Positions 57,338 through 64,000 of a DNA stretch of 64,000 bases are shown one piece after another. Made by a program: the position numbers and the translations under genes. The stretch comes from Caulobacter sp. (GTDB lineage: Bacteria; Pseudomonadota; Alphaproteobacteria; Caulobacterales; Caulobacteraceae). Below the pieces are notes generated by a model. The model did not search any database. It worked only from the letters and a program-made list of their open reading frames with translations, and was not told where the DNA came from. The DNA lies in contig WGLL01000001.1 in assembly GCA_016125585.1 (NCBI GenBank), positions 216,391-280,390 on the forward strand, written 5' to 3'. The number at the start of each line of letters is the position of its first letter. Positions within the stretch are counted from its first letter, which is position 1.

Positions 57338-57918
57338 GCACGCCCGCAGAGGACCAGGCCGCCGGGGCGCCGGTCAAAGCTGGCGGACTGGGGGCCAAAC
57401 GCCTGGCCGCCCTGCTGCCCTTGGCCGCCCTTTTGCTGCTGGGCTTGCTGTTCCTCGGCCACGCCCTGTGGCGCGACCCCAATGTCCAGCCGCGGGCTCT
57501 GGTCGGCAAACCGGTCCCGGCCCTGACCCTGCCGGAGATGGACAGCGGCCGGCCCGAGCCGGTGACGCTCCAGCCGGTGACGGGCGAGACCGGCCCCTAT
57601 CTGATCAATTTCTTCGCCAGCTGGTGCGCCCCCTGCGAGCTGGAACAGCCCACCCTTATGGCCCTGAAGGCCGACGGGGTGACCATCGTCGGCATCGCCT
57701 ACAAGGATGCGCCGGTGTCGGCCCAGGGCTTCCTGACCCGGCTGGGCGATCCCTTCACCCGGCGGCTGATCGACCGTGACGGCCGGGCCGGGCTGGAGTT
57801 CGGCGTCACCGGGGTGCCGGAAACCTATCTGGTCGGGGCCGACGGCCGCATCCTCGACAAGCACAGCGGCCCGCTGGACGAGGAAAGCGCCCGGGCCCTG
57901 CTGTCAAAGGCGCGTTAA
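57334..57918 (+). CDS. ccmG: thiol:disulfide interchange protein CcmG/DsbE
   Basis: The 194-residue protein is anchored by an N-terminal helix (LLPLAALLLLGLLFLGHALW) and carries the thioredoxin domain FFASWCAPCELEQPTLMALK with the WCxxC site near residue 95. GVTGVPETYLVGADGRIL contains the cis-proline. It keeps apocytochrome c thiols reduced in the periplasm. The start is GTG at 57334, overlapping ccmD. ccmE, F and H are not in the window. Confidence 0.94.
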   Translation: MSTPAEDQAAGAPVKAGGLGAKRLAALLPLAALLLLGLLFLGHALWRDPNVQPRALVGKPVPALTLPEMDSGRPEPVTLQPVTGETGPYLINFFASWCAPCELEQPTLMALKADGVTIVGIAYKDAPVSAQGFLTRLGDPFTRRLIDRDGRAGLEFGVTGVPETYLVGADGRILDKHSGPLDEESARALLSKAR

Positions 57919-57953
57919 CACCTGCTTAACCATAAGTCGCCAAGGCTCCGGCC

Positions 57954-58232
57954 ATGGTCGACATCCGTCCCACGCCCTGGACTCCCGCGCAGACCCCGGC
58001 GACGACGCCCGGGCGCAGCGCCGCCCAGCGCGCCTTCTTCGACGCCGCCATGGGTCGGACTCCGCCAGCCGCCGCGCCGACAAGGCCGCTGGCGGAAACC
58101 CGGAGCGTCCGCCCGGCCGCGCCGCCGGCCACGCCCACGACCCAGGTTCACAGCCAGCCGGCCGGCCAGGCCGATGGCGAGACGCCGAGAAAGATCCTGC
58201 GTCCCGGCTCTCTGGTCGACATCCGGGTCTAG
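57954..58232 (+). CDS. small Pro/Ala-rich protein of unknown function
   Basis: A 92-residue product in the ccm direction, 35 bases after ccmG. It is mostly Pro, Thr and Ala, with one better-ordered block GRSAAQRAFFDAAMGRTPP near residue 20. The ends echo each other: MVDIRP at the start and LVDIRV at the end. No signal peptide or membrane segment is evident. It converges on the HPr gene. It may be a linker-type or regulatory protein of Caulobacterales; no family recognised. Confidence 0.55.
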   Translation: MVDIRPTPWTPAQTPATTPGRSAAQRAFFDAAMGRTPPAAAPTRPLAETRSVRPAAPPATPTTQVHSQPAGQADGETPRKILRPGSLVDIRV

Positions 58233-58289
58233 AGCGGGCTGCGCGGGGTTCGACAGGCCCCCCGCCCATCGCAAGCCGTTCTGATCGGC

Positions 58290-58562
58290 CTATTCTTCTT
58301 CTTCGAAGCGGTTGGCGATCAGGTCGCAGAGCGCGGCCATGGCCGTTTCGGCCTCCGGGCCCTCGGCGATGATTTCCACCGTCGCGCCGATCCCGGCCCC
58401 CAGCATCATCAACCCCATGATCGAGCGGGCGTCGACCGACTGGCCGTCGCGGGCGACCTGGATCTCGGCGTCGAAGGTCGAGGCCAGCTTGACGAACTTG
58501 GCCGAGGCGCGGGCGTGCAGGCCGCGCTTGTTGACGATGGAGACGGTGGCTCTGACGCTCAC
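58290..58562 (-). CDS. HPr-like phosphocarrier protein
   Basis: The 90-residue phosphocarrier has the active histidine in NKRGLHARASAKFVKLAS (His16) and the regulatory serine region SVDARSIMGLMMLGAG. Start is GTG at 58562, overlapping the EIIA stop as GTGA. With EIIA-Man and HprK nearby but no sugar permease genes, it belongs to a regulatory rather than transport PTS, as is usual in alphaproteobacteria. Confidence 0.93.
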   Translation of the reverse strand: MSVRATVSIVNKRGLHARASAKFVKLASTFDAEIQVARDGQSVDARSIMGLMMLGAGIGATVEIIAEGPEAETAMAALCDLIANRFEEEE

Positions 58563-58963
58563 TTTTCCGTCGCGAGCATATAGGAGGCCACGGCGATGTA
58601 TTTGCGGCCGGCGTCCTGGGCGTGATGCACGCAGGCTTCCAGCGGCTCGCGCGTGCGCAGGCTGGCCAGCTTGATCAGCATCGGCAGGTTGAGGCCGGCG
58701 ATGACCTCGGCCCGGGTCTGTTCCATGACGCTGATGGCGAGATTGGACGGGGTGCCGCCGAACATGTCGGTCAGCAGGATCACGCCCTGGCCGGTATCAA
58801 CCCGGGCGCAGGCCGCCAGGATGTCCTTGCGGCGCTTTTCCATGTCATCGTCCGGACCGATGCAGATGGTCTCGACCTGCTGCTGCGGGCCGACCACATG
58901 CTCCATGGCGAAGACAAACTCCTCCGCCAGTCGTCCGTGCGTGACGATCACCAGGCCGATCAT
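58559..58963 (-). CDS. PTS EIIA component, mannose/EIIA-Man type
   Basis: The 134-residue protein matches EIIA-Man: LVIVTHGRLAEEFVFAMEHV with His9, then VDTGQGVILLTDMFGGTPSN near 62. This EIIA acts in a regulatory PTS with HPr. It lies 78 bases downstream of hprK, on the same strand. No rapZ/yvcJ homologue lies between them as it does in many relatives. Confidence 0.93.
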   Translation of the reverse strand: MIGLVIVTHGRLAEEFVFAMEHVVGPQQQVETICIGPDDDMEKRRKDILAACARVDTGQGVILLTDMFGGTPSNLAISVMEQTRAEVIAGLNLPMLIKLASLRTREPLEACVHHAQDAGRKYIAVASYMLATEK

Positions 58964-59041
58964 GCCCGCATTCTCACTGTCATCCCCTGTCCCGCCGGGG
59001 CCTTTTGAAGTCGTCCTGGCGGGACCGCCTTGATACGCTCC

Positions 59042-59476
59042 TCAGCGGCGCTGTCCAACCCGTTGAATATGGCCGATCAGTTTCAGGGGCGCGGAGGGTT
59101 CAAAGGGCCACAGCCGATGGCATGGCAGCGGCAGATCCGCCCGCTCGACCCGCTCGCCGTCGGGCAGCCGCTCGACCGCATCGGGCCCGGGGACGCAGGT
59201 CACCACCAGATCGATGGCGCAAAAGGCCAGGGGGGTCGTCCGGATGATGCCCAGGCCGCGCACCTCCAGCAGACCTGACAGGGCGTCCGGCGCCCGGCCA
59301 TACAGCCGGTCCTGGTCGCGCCACAGCACCACCCGGTCATCGGCCACCAGCCGCGCCCCGGCATCAAGGCACCGCAGGGCCAGATCGCTCTTGCCGCTGC
59401 CCGAGGGGCCTTCGATCAGGGCCCCGCGCCAGACGCCGCCGACGGCGACGGCGATCAGGCCGGCGTGGGCGATCAT
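59042..59476 (-). CDS. hprK: HPr kinase/phosphorylase, short alphaproteobacterial form
   Basis: The 144-residue protein holds only the kinase domain: GALIEGPSGSGKSDLALRCL (Walker A near residue 23), DDRVVLWR, and GLLEVRGLGIIRTTPL. The N-terminal domain of Firmicutes HprK is absent, as is normal in alphaproteobacteria. It should phosphorylate HPr on serine. The ATG overlaps the chvG stop as ATGA, so it is cotranscribed with the ChvIG system. Confidence 0.93.
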   Translation of the reverse strand: MIAHAGLIAVAVGGVWRGALIEGPSGSGKSDLALRCLDAGARLVADDRVVLWRDQDRLYGRAPDALSGLLEVRGLGIIRTTPLAFCAIDLVVTCVPGPDAVERLPDGERVERADLPLPCHRLWPFEPSAPLKLIGHIQRVGQRR

Positions 59477-61071
59477 GGCCGGGCTTCGGGCAGACTGACC
59501 TCGAAGCGGGCGCCGGAGACGGCATCCCCGCCGGTCTCGTCGCCCTGGCGGTTCTGGGCCCGGATGACGCCGCCGTGGGCCTCGATGATCTGGCGGGCAA
59601 TCGACAGGCCAAGACCGGAGTTGCCGCCAAAAGCCGCGCCCTTGGGTCGCGAGGTGTAGAAGCGTTCGAACACCGTCTCGAGATTTTCCGGCGGGATGCC
59701 CGGGCCGTCGTCCTCGACGGCGACGATCACCCGGCCCCGTTGGCGAGCCAGGCTGACGCGAACCTCGCCGTCGGGCGGGCTGAAGCTGCGGGCGTTGTCG
59801 ATCAGGTTGCGGAACACCTGGCTCAGCGGCCCTTCCTGGCCCGCCGCGACAACCGGCTCACTGCCGTGGATCAGGGTCACCCTGGCCTCGCCCGGTTTGC
59901 GCGCGGCGTCGTAGATCGACAGGATGTCGGTCAGCAGCCGGGTCAGGTCCACCCGGCGGAAGGATTCCCGCGACAGTTCGGCGTCCAGGCGCGAGGCGTT
60001 GGAGATGTCGCCGATCAGGCGGTCCAGCCGTCCGACATCCTGTTTGAGAATGCCCAGCAGCTTCAGCCGGCCGGCGCCTTCGGGGATGATTTCCAGGGTC
60101 TCCACCGCCGATCGGATCGAGGTCAGCGGATTGCGGATTTCATGGGCCACATCGGCGGCGAACCGTTCGATGGCGTCCATTCGTTGCGACTGGGCGTCGG
60201 TCATTTCCTCCAGCGACCGCGACAGATCGCCGATCTCGTCCTGCCGCCGGGCCAGGTCGGGCAGGGAAATGGCCCGGGCCCGCGACAGCCGGACCCGGTC
60301 GGCGGCCTCGGCCAGCCGCAGCATCGGCCGGGCGATCAGGGCGTAGAGCAGGACCGAGGACAGCAGGGTGACGGCCACCGCGATCAGGGCGAAGGGAATC
60401 ATCGCCCGGCGCTGGGCGGCGATGATCTGGTCGACGTCGGCGGCCTCCAGGGTCAGCACGCCCAGCACCGCCCGCACCCGCTGCACCGGAATCGAGACCG
60501 ACACCACCCGCTCGCCGTTCTCGGCGATGCGGGTGCCCTTGACCTCCTCGCCCATCATCGCCGCCCGCCATTCGTCGGCCAGGGCCTTGTGGGCCTTTTC
60601 CAGCGCCGCCGGCTTGGCGTCGGTGTCCTGAAGCCGGGCGGTCGGGGTCTGCTCGCCGCGCTTGCGGGCCGGCGGCAGCACTTTCCACTCCACCCGGTCG
60701 TCGATCACATAGCTGTCGGCCAGCAGCCGGCCCTGGGTGTCGAACAGACGCACCCGCTGGGCCCGGGGGACCTTGACGAAATCGAGGATCTGCACCGCGC
60801 GGCTCTGCAGCAGATAGGGCGCGGGCTCGCCCACCGTGGCCCCCTGGGCCATGATGTTGGCGATCAGTTCGCCCTGCAGGGTCAGGGTGTCGAGGCGGGC
60901 CTCGACGAGACCGCGGCGGATCTCGTTGAGCACCATGGCCCCGGTCAGCAGGATCACCAGGCCAATCAGGTTCAGCCCGACAATCAGTCGTCCCAGCCGC
61001 GACCCGCGCGACCAGAAGCGCCAGCGGCTGACCCTGGGTTCAGGACTCGCGGTATCTGTAGCCGACGCCAT
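59473..61071 (-). CDS. chvG: sensor histidine kinase ChvG
   Basis: ChvG senses envelope acid or stress in alphaproteobacteria. The 532-residue protein has TM1 ([20 protein letters not shown]), a periplasmic domain of about 250 residues, TM2 ([19 protein letters not shown]), a HAMP region, the HisKA motif [20 protein letters not shown] (His310), and HATPase blocks [13 protein letters not shown] and [21 protein letters not shown] start at ATG 61071, which overlaps the chvI end by 32 bases. Confidence 0.94.
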   Translation of the reverse strand: MASATDTASPEPRVSRWRFWSRGSRLGRLIVGLNLIGLVILLTGAMVLNEIRRGLVEARLDTLTLQGELIANIMAQGATVGEPAPYLLQSRAVQILDFVKVPRAQRVRLFDTQGRLLADSYVIDDRVEWKVLPPARKRGEQTPTARLQDTDAKPAALEKAHKALADEWRAAMMGEEVKGTRIAENGERVVSVSIPVQRVRAVLGVLTLEAADVDQIIAAQRRAMIPFALIAVAVTLLSSVLLYALIARPMLRLAEAADRVRLSRARAISLPDLARRQDEIGDLSRSLEEMTDAQSQRMDAIERFAADVAHEIRNPLTSIRSAVETLEIIPEGAGRLKLLGILKQDVGRLDRLIGDISNASRLDAELSRESFRRVDLTRLLTDILSIYDAARKPGEARVTLIHGSEPVVAAGQEGPLSQVFRNLIDNARSFSPPDGEVRVSLARQRGRVIVAVEDDGPGIPPENLETVFERFYTSRPKGAAFGGNSGLGLSIARQIIEAHGGVIRAQNRQGDETGGDAVSGARFEVSLPEARP

Positions 61072-61750
61072 ACAGGGTCTCGATCGCGTCGAATTCCGGG
61101 TCGACCTGGCGGAACTTCTTGCGCATCCGCTTGATGTGGCTGTCGATGGTGCGGTCGTCGACATAGACCTGATCGTCGTAGGCGGCGTCCATCAGGTTAT
61201 CGCGGCTTTTCACGAAGCCGGGCCGCTGGGCCAGCGACTGCAGCAGCAGGAACTCGGTCACCGTCAACCGGACCTGACGGCCGTCCCACAGGCTCTCGTG
61301 CCGTTCGGGATCCAGCGTCAGCTTGCCGCGCCGCATCATCTTGGCGCTGGCGGCCGCCTGGGCTTCGGCCGAGCCGCCGCCCTCGTCCGGCGCGGCGCGG
61401 CGCAGCACCGCCTTCACCCGCTCCAGCAGCAGCCGCTGACTGAACGGCTTGTGCATGTAGTCGTCGGCGCCGAGGTTGAAGCCGAGGATCTCGTCGATCT
61501 CGTCGTCCTTGCTGGTCAGCATGATGACCGGCAGCTCGGAGGTCTGGCGCAGGCGGCGCAGAAGCTCCATGCCGTCCATGCGCGGCATCTTCACATCAAG
61601 GATGGCCAGGTCCGGCGGATCGTTTTGCAGGGCCTCGAGGCCGGTCGCGCCATCGTAATAGGCCTTGACCGAATGGCCGTGGCTTTCGAGGGCCAGGGAG
61701 ACAGAGGCGACGATGTTTTCGTCGTCGTCCACGAGGGTGATGTTCGCCAT
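61040..61750 (-). CDS. chvI: response regulator ChvI
   Basis: The 236-residue OmpR-family regulator has the receiver domain [20 protein letters not shown], phospho-acceptor Asp52 in [40 protein letters not shown], and a winged-helix C-terminus ([53 protein letters not shown]). It controls envelope-stress genes in Caulobacterales. ATG 61750 is the start. It precedes chvG and overlaps it. Confidence 0.95.
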   Translation of the reverse strand: MANITLVDDDENIVASVSLALESHGHSVKAYYDGATGLEALQNDPPDLAILDVKMPRMDGMELLRRLRQTSELPVIMLTSKDDEIDEILGFNLGADDYMHKPFSQRLLLERVKAVLRRAAPDEGGGSAEAQAAASAKMMRRGKLTLDPERHESLWDGRQVRLTVTEFLLLQSLAQRPGFVKSRDNLMDAAYDDQVYVDDRTIDSHIKRMRKKFRQVDPEFDAIETLYGVGYRYRES

Positions 61751-61963
61751 ATCGTCCTTTGCCTTCGCGCGGCGCGCCGTGCAGGTCATGTCGGTTCGCA
61801 TCGGAAGGTAACGCCCCTGCGGCCCAGCGCAACGCATGGCGGCGTTCCATGGCGTCAATGGGCGCCGCAATGGGGCGAGAAGGCGGCCAAACGGCTGGAA
61901 CAACAGCCTAAACCGGCTCTTAAGGCGTCACCGCTAGGGTCAGGGCTCAGCTCCGGGGCCCCC

Positions 61964-63673
61964 ATGGACCGCAACCAGATTCACTACGAGCTTTTCGTTC
62001 GGCGACAGCCGGGGTCCGGCTGGGTCCTCGATCTGGCCAACGAGAGCCGCACCCGGGTCGTCGAGACGGCCGAGGAACTGCTGGCCAGCGGCGCGGTGGC
62101 GGCCGTCCGGGTGACCAAGGAAGTGCTCGATCCGGAGACCCGGGAATTCCGCTCGATCACCATTCTCAACAAGGGCGCTCCGGAGCGGAAGAAGTCGAAG
62201 GATCTGCCCGAGCGGCGCGATCCCCTCTGCGTCAGCCCGCAGGATCTCTACACCATCCATGCCCGCGACCGTATCGGACGGCTGCTGGAAGGCTGGCTGT
62301 CGCGCAATCGCAGCACGCCGTTTGAACTGCTGCATCGCCCCGACCTGGTGGAAAAGCTGGAGGCCTCCGGCGTCGAGCTGCAGCATGCGGTTCAGAAGGT
62401 CGCCGTTCCCGAGGCCCAGGCGCGCGGCGTCGGGGTGCATGAGATCATCCGCACCTTCCAGTCGCTGATCGACCGCACCATCCAGCGGCTGATGAAGGAT
62501 CATCGCCGCGGCGCCTTTCCGGACCTGAACAAGGAAAAGTACGCGGCCGCGGTCGAGCGGCTGTGGAACGAGCCGGAACGCGGCTATCTGCTGGGCGCCG
62601 GCGTGGCCGGCTATCTGACCGGGTCGGCGGGCTGGAGCGAGAAGATCGATCGCCTGCTGGACCTGGCCGACCAGGCGCCGACCGAGCCAGCGGCGCGCGC
62701 CGTCGCCTTGGCCGCGATCGAACAGCCCCTGGCGGAAATTCTCGGCGGCAAGGCCGGCCTGAACGATCTGCTCGGTGCGGACATGGACCTTGGCGACACC
62801 CTGGCGGCGATCACCCGTCTGGCCGGGGCAAAGTCGGTAGAGGCCCTGATCCGCATCGAACCGGGCGTGGCCCGGGTGATGCCGGACCTGCCGCAATCGG
62901 CGATGCGGCTGGCCGGCTGGCTGGAGAACGACTTCGAGACCGTCCGCGCCGCCCTGGCCGGGCGGGTCCTGCGCGAACTTGTCGGCCCGCGGCGATTGAA
63001 GGGCGCCGATCCCGAGGCGGAGATCGCCTATCTGCGGGCCCTGGCCATGGCGCTGACCGCCTCCAACGGCCGGATCCTGCAGCTGGATGATATTTTTGCC
63101 GCCTTCTCCACCCGCTCGGCGATGCTGGTGGCCAGCGACTTCGTCGAGGCCCTGCTGGGTCGCGACCAGACCGCGCGGGAAGATGTCGAGGCCCTGATCC
63201 ACCTGGTCGAGAACGTCACCGGGGCCGGCAACAAGCGCCAGGCCGCCCGCTGGCTGTCGGCCAATATCTCGGCCCTGAAGTTCGAGAAGGAAATGCGCTA
63301 CGGGTCGGAGACCCCGCCGGCCCGTCTGGCCGCCCTCGCCGCCCTGCAGAAGGCGATCGCCCGCGTCGGCCTGCCGGACGAGGACCGCCTGGTCCTGCAG
63401 GGAAAGCTTGGAGAACTCGGCGGCCAGATCGAGGCCGACGCCAGGCTGGTCACCCTGCTGGCCAGGGCCCAGGCGCCGATCGTCCACCGGCTCAATCTGC
63501 TGCTGCGGCTGGCCATGGGCGAGGCCGCGCCGCTGGGCCCCGCGGCCGACCGGGCCCGCGCCGAGGTGATGAAGCTGGTCCGCACGCCTGAACTGCGGGA
63601 AACCATTACCCGCTCGCCCGAGGCGGCCGAACAGGTTCGGGGCCTGCTCAAGTCTGCGGGCATGGCCGCCTAA
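61964..63673 (+). CDS. large uncharacterised protein divergent from chvI
   Basis: A 569-residue soluble protein beginning MDRNQIHYELFVRRQPGSGW, with no signal peptide or membrane segment. Residues ~1-90 look like a compact N-terminal domain (ITILNKGAPERKKSKDLPER linker at the end), and the rest is alpha-helical, with many Leu/Ala-rich helices. I recognise no family. The frame remains open for 1.1 kb upstream, opposite chvGI; I use ATG 61964 because the preceding part does not look coding. In many relatives another gene (often pckA) occupies this spot. Confidence 0.7.
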   Translation: MDRNQIHYELFVRRQPGSGWVLDLANESRTRVVETAEELLASGAVAAVRVTKEVLDPETREFRSITILNKGAPERKKSKDLPERRDPLCVSPQDLYTIHARDRIGRLLEGWLSRNRSTPFELLHRPDLVEKLEASGVELQHAVQKVAVPEAQARGVGVHEIIRTFQSLIDRTIQRLMKDHRRGAFPDLNKEKYAAAVERLWNEPERGYLLGAGVAGYLTGSAGWSEKIDRLLDLADQAPTEPAARAVALAAIEQPLAEILGGKAGLNDLLGADMDLGDTLAAITRLAGAKSVEALIRIEPGVARVMPDLPQSAMRLAGWLENDFETVRAALAGRVLRELVGPRRLKGADPEAEIAYLRALAMALTASNGRILQLDDIFAAFSTRSAMLVASDFVEALLGRDQTAREDVEALIHLVENVTGAGNKRQAARWLSANISALKFEKEMRYGSETPPARLAALAALQKAIARVGLPDEDRLVLQGKLGELGGQIEADARLVTLLARAQAPIVHRLNLLLRLAMGEAAPLGPAADRARAEVMKLVRTPELRETITRSPEAAEQVRGLLKSAGMAA

Positions 63674-63868
63674 TCGGGCGCGCGGGCCGCGGTGATCTGA
63701 TCCCCGGCAGGCTTTAAAGCCGCCTCACAGACACAAGCCAACACCGGGCGGGCCCGTGACGCGCGCCGGCCGGGCTCCGTGCGCCTGGCAGGGCAGGTCC
63801 CTCGCGGCCCTGACCCGCGTCGCCTCGCCGGCGTGGGTCGACGCCGTTCAGCCAGCCGCCCATAGCAA

Positions 63869-63896
63869 AGGGCCCCGGAGTTTCCTCCGGGGCCCT
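63869..63896 (-). terminator. hairpin downstream of the OmpA-family gene
   Basis: AGGGCCCCGGAG (63869-63880) pairs with CTCCGGGGCCCT (63885-63896). On the minus strand a short TTTGCTAT run follows. It likely ends the OmpA-family gene. The rest of 63674-63925 shows only a GGCTTTAAAGCC palindrome at 63710-63721. Confidence 0.6.
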
Positions 63897-63925
63897 CGCT
63901 TAAGCGTTGTCGCTTCAGATCAGGA

Positions 63926-64000
63926 TCAGAAGTTGATCGAGATCGTCGAGCGGCGGTTCAGGGGTTCCTTCACCCCGTCGCCGGTGGCGACGGCGGGCTC
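63926..64000 (-). CDS. OmpA-family protein, C-terminal end
   Basis: The last 24 codons of a minus-strand gene enter the window, ending with TGA at 63926-63928. They read EPAVATGDGVKEPLNRRSTI, then a final aromatic residue. The GDGVxEPxNRR pattern is that of the C-terminus of OmpA/Pal-type peptidoglycan-binding domains. A terminal Phe (ISINF) recalls outer-membrane barrel ends. The rest lies beyond the window. Confidence 0.7.
   Translation of the reverse strand, partial: EPAVATGDGVKEPLNRRSTISINF

Noticed and set aside
60836..61963. N-terminal extension of the 61964 gene across chvG and chvI
   Set aside because: The extension is antisense to clearly conserved ChvG and ChvI sequence; coding character begins near ATG 61964.

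Overview
The window looks like chromosome of a high-GC alphaproteobacterium, most likely the Caulobacterales (Caulobacter or Phenylobacterium type). The reasons are the conserved alphaproteobacterial gene orders rimP-nusA-ylxR-infB, rbfA-truB-rpsO-pnp, trpF-trpB-trpA-accD-folC, aroA-cmk-rpsA, acnA facing ccmABCDG, and chvI-chvG-hprK-EIIA-HPr. Others are the FYDLN-acid protein beside tRNA-Ala, the Hsp20-DUF1150 pair, DUF2794, and -10 boxes of the GCTATATA kind. I cannot fix the genus by eye. Nothing looks like a phage, insertion sequence, CRISPR array, rRNA operon, integron or secretion locus. This is core chromosome with small accessory inserts.

Layout. 1-1334: 3' end of an AtuA-like gene and a NADAR gene. 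1397-7765: translation/transcription operon rimP-nusA-ylxR/L7Ae-infB, with a recognisable promoter and a strong intrinsic terminator in its leader. 7780-12178: accessory block of five small membrane or secreted proteins and one dienelactone hydrolase, separating infB from rbfA; it contains a duplicated leader. 12315-16425: rbfA-truB-rpsO-pnp. 16495-17106: TetR regulator. 17161-24093 (minus): ihfB-mscL-secreted protein-trpF-trpB-trpA-accD-folC, tightly packed with several stop/start overlaps. 24240-25085: unknown gene. 25143-28946 (minus): aroA-cmk-rpsA. 29068-30717: FYDLN protein, tRNA-Ala(GGC), Hsp20 and DUF1150. 30976-35280: M23 peptidase, alpha/beta hydrolase and a NatAB-like ABC exporter. 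35613-42027: carbonic anhydrase, a zeta-class isomerase plus a short FAH hydrolase, malate dehydrogenase, and mesaconyl-CoA hydratase and a malyl-CoA lyase/thioesterase-type enzyme (ethylmalonyl-CoA pathway types). 42168-50601: DUF2237, ThpR, aldo-keto reductase, SGNH esterase divergent from a YbbA/YbbP-like ABC system, BI-1, DUF2794 and an SDR. 50678-57918: DUF1223, aconitase, and the cytochrome c maturation genes ccmA, B, C, D, G, interrupted by a Spy/CpxP-like gene. 58290-61750 (minus): HPr, EIIA-Man, short HprK, ChvG and ChvI. 61964-63673: large uncharacterised protein. 63926-64000: C-terminus of an OmpA-family protein.

How the genes work together. Most of the window is information processing, amino-acid and fatty-acid synthesis, central carbon metabolism, cytochrome c maturation and envelope signalling. 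The most noteworthy non-standard signals are: (i) an attenuator-like leader before rimP-nusA; (ii) a ~94-bp duplicated leader feeding two envelope genes; (iii) an orphan plus-strand intrinsic terminator at 49744-49789 that implies an unannotated short transcript; (iv) a Spy-like gene inside the ccm cluster; (v) an AccD lacking most zinc-ribbon cysteines; (vi) a local frame displacement with compensating indels in the YbbP-like permease; (vii) at least three families of spaced inverted-repeat (BIME-like) elements. I did not find a convincing new multi-gene system.
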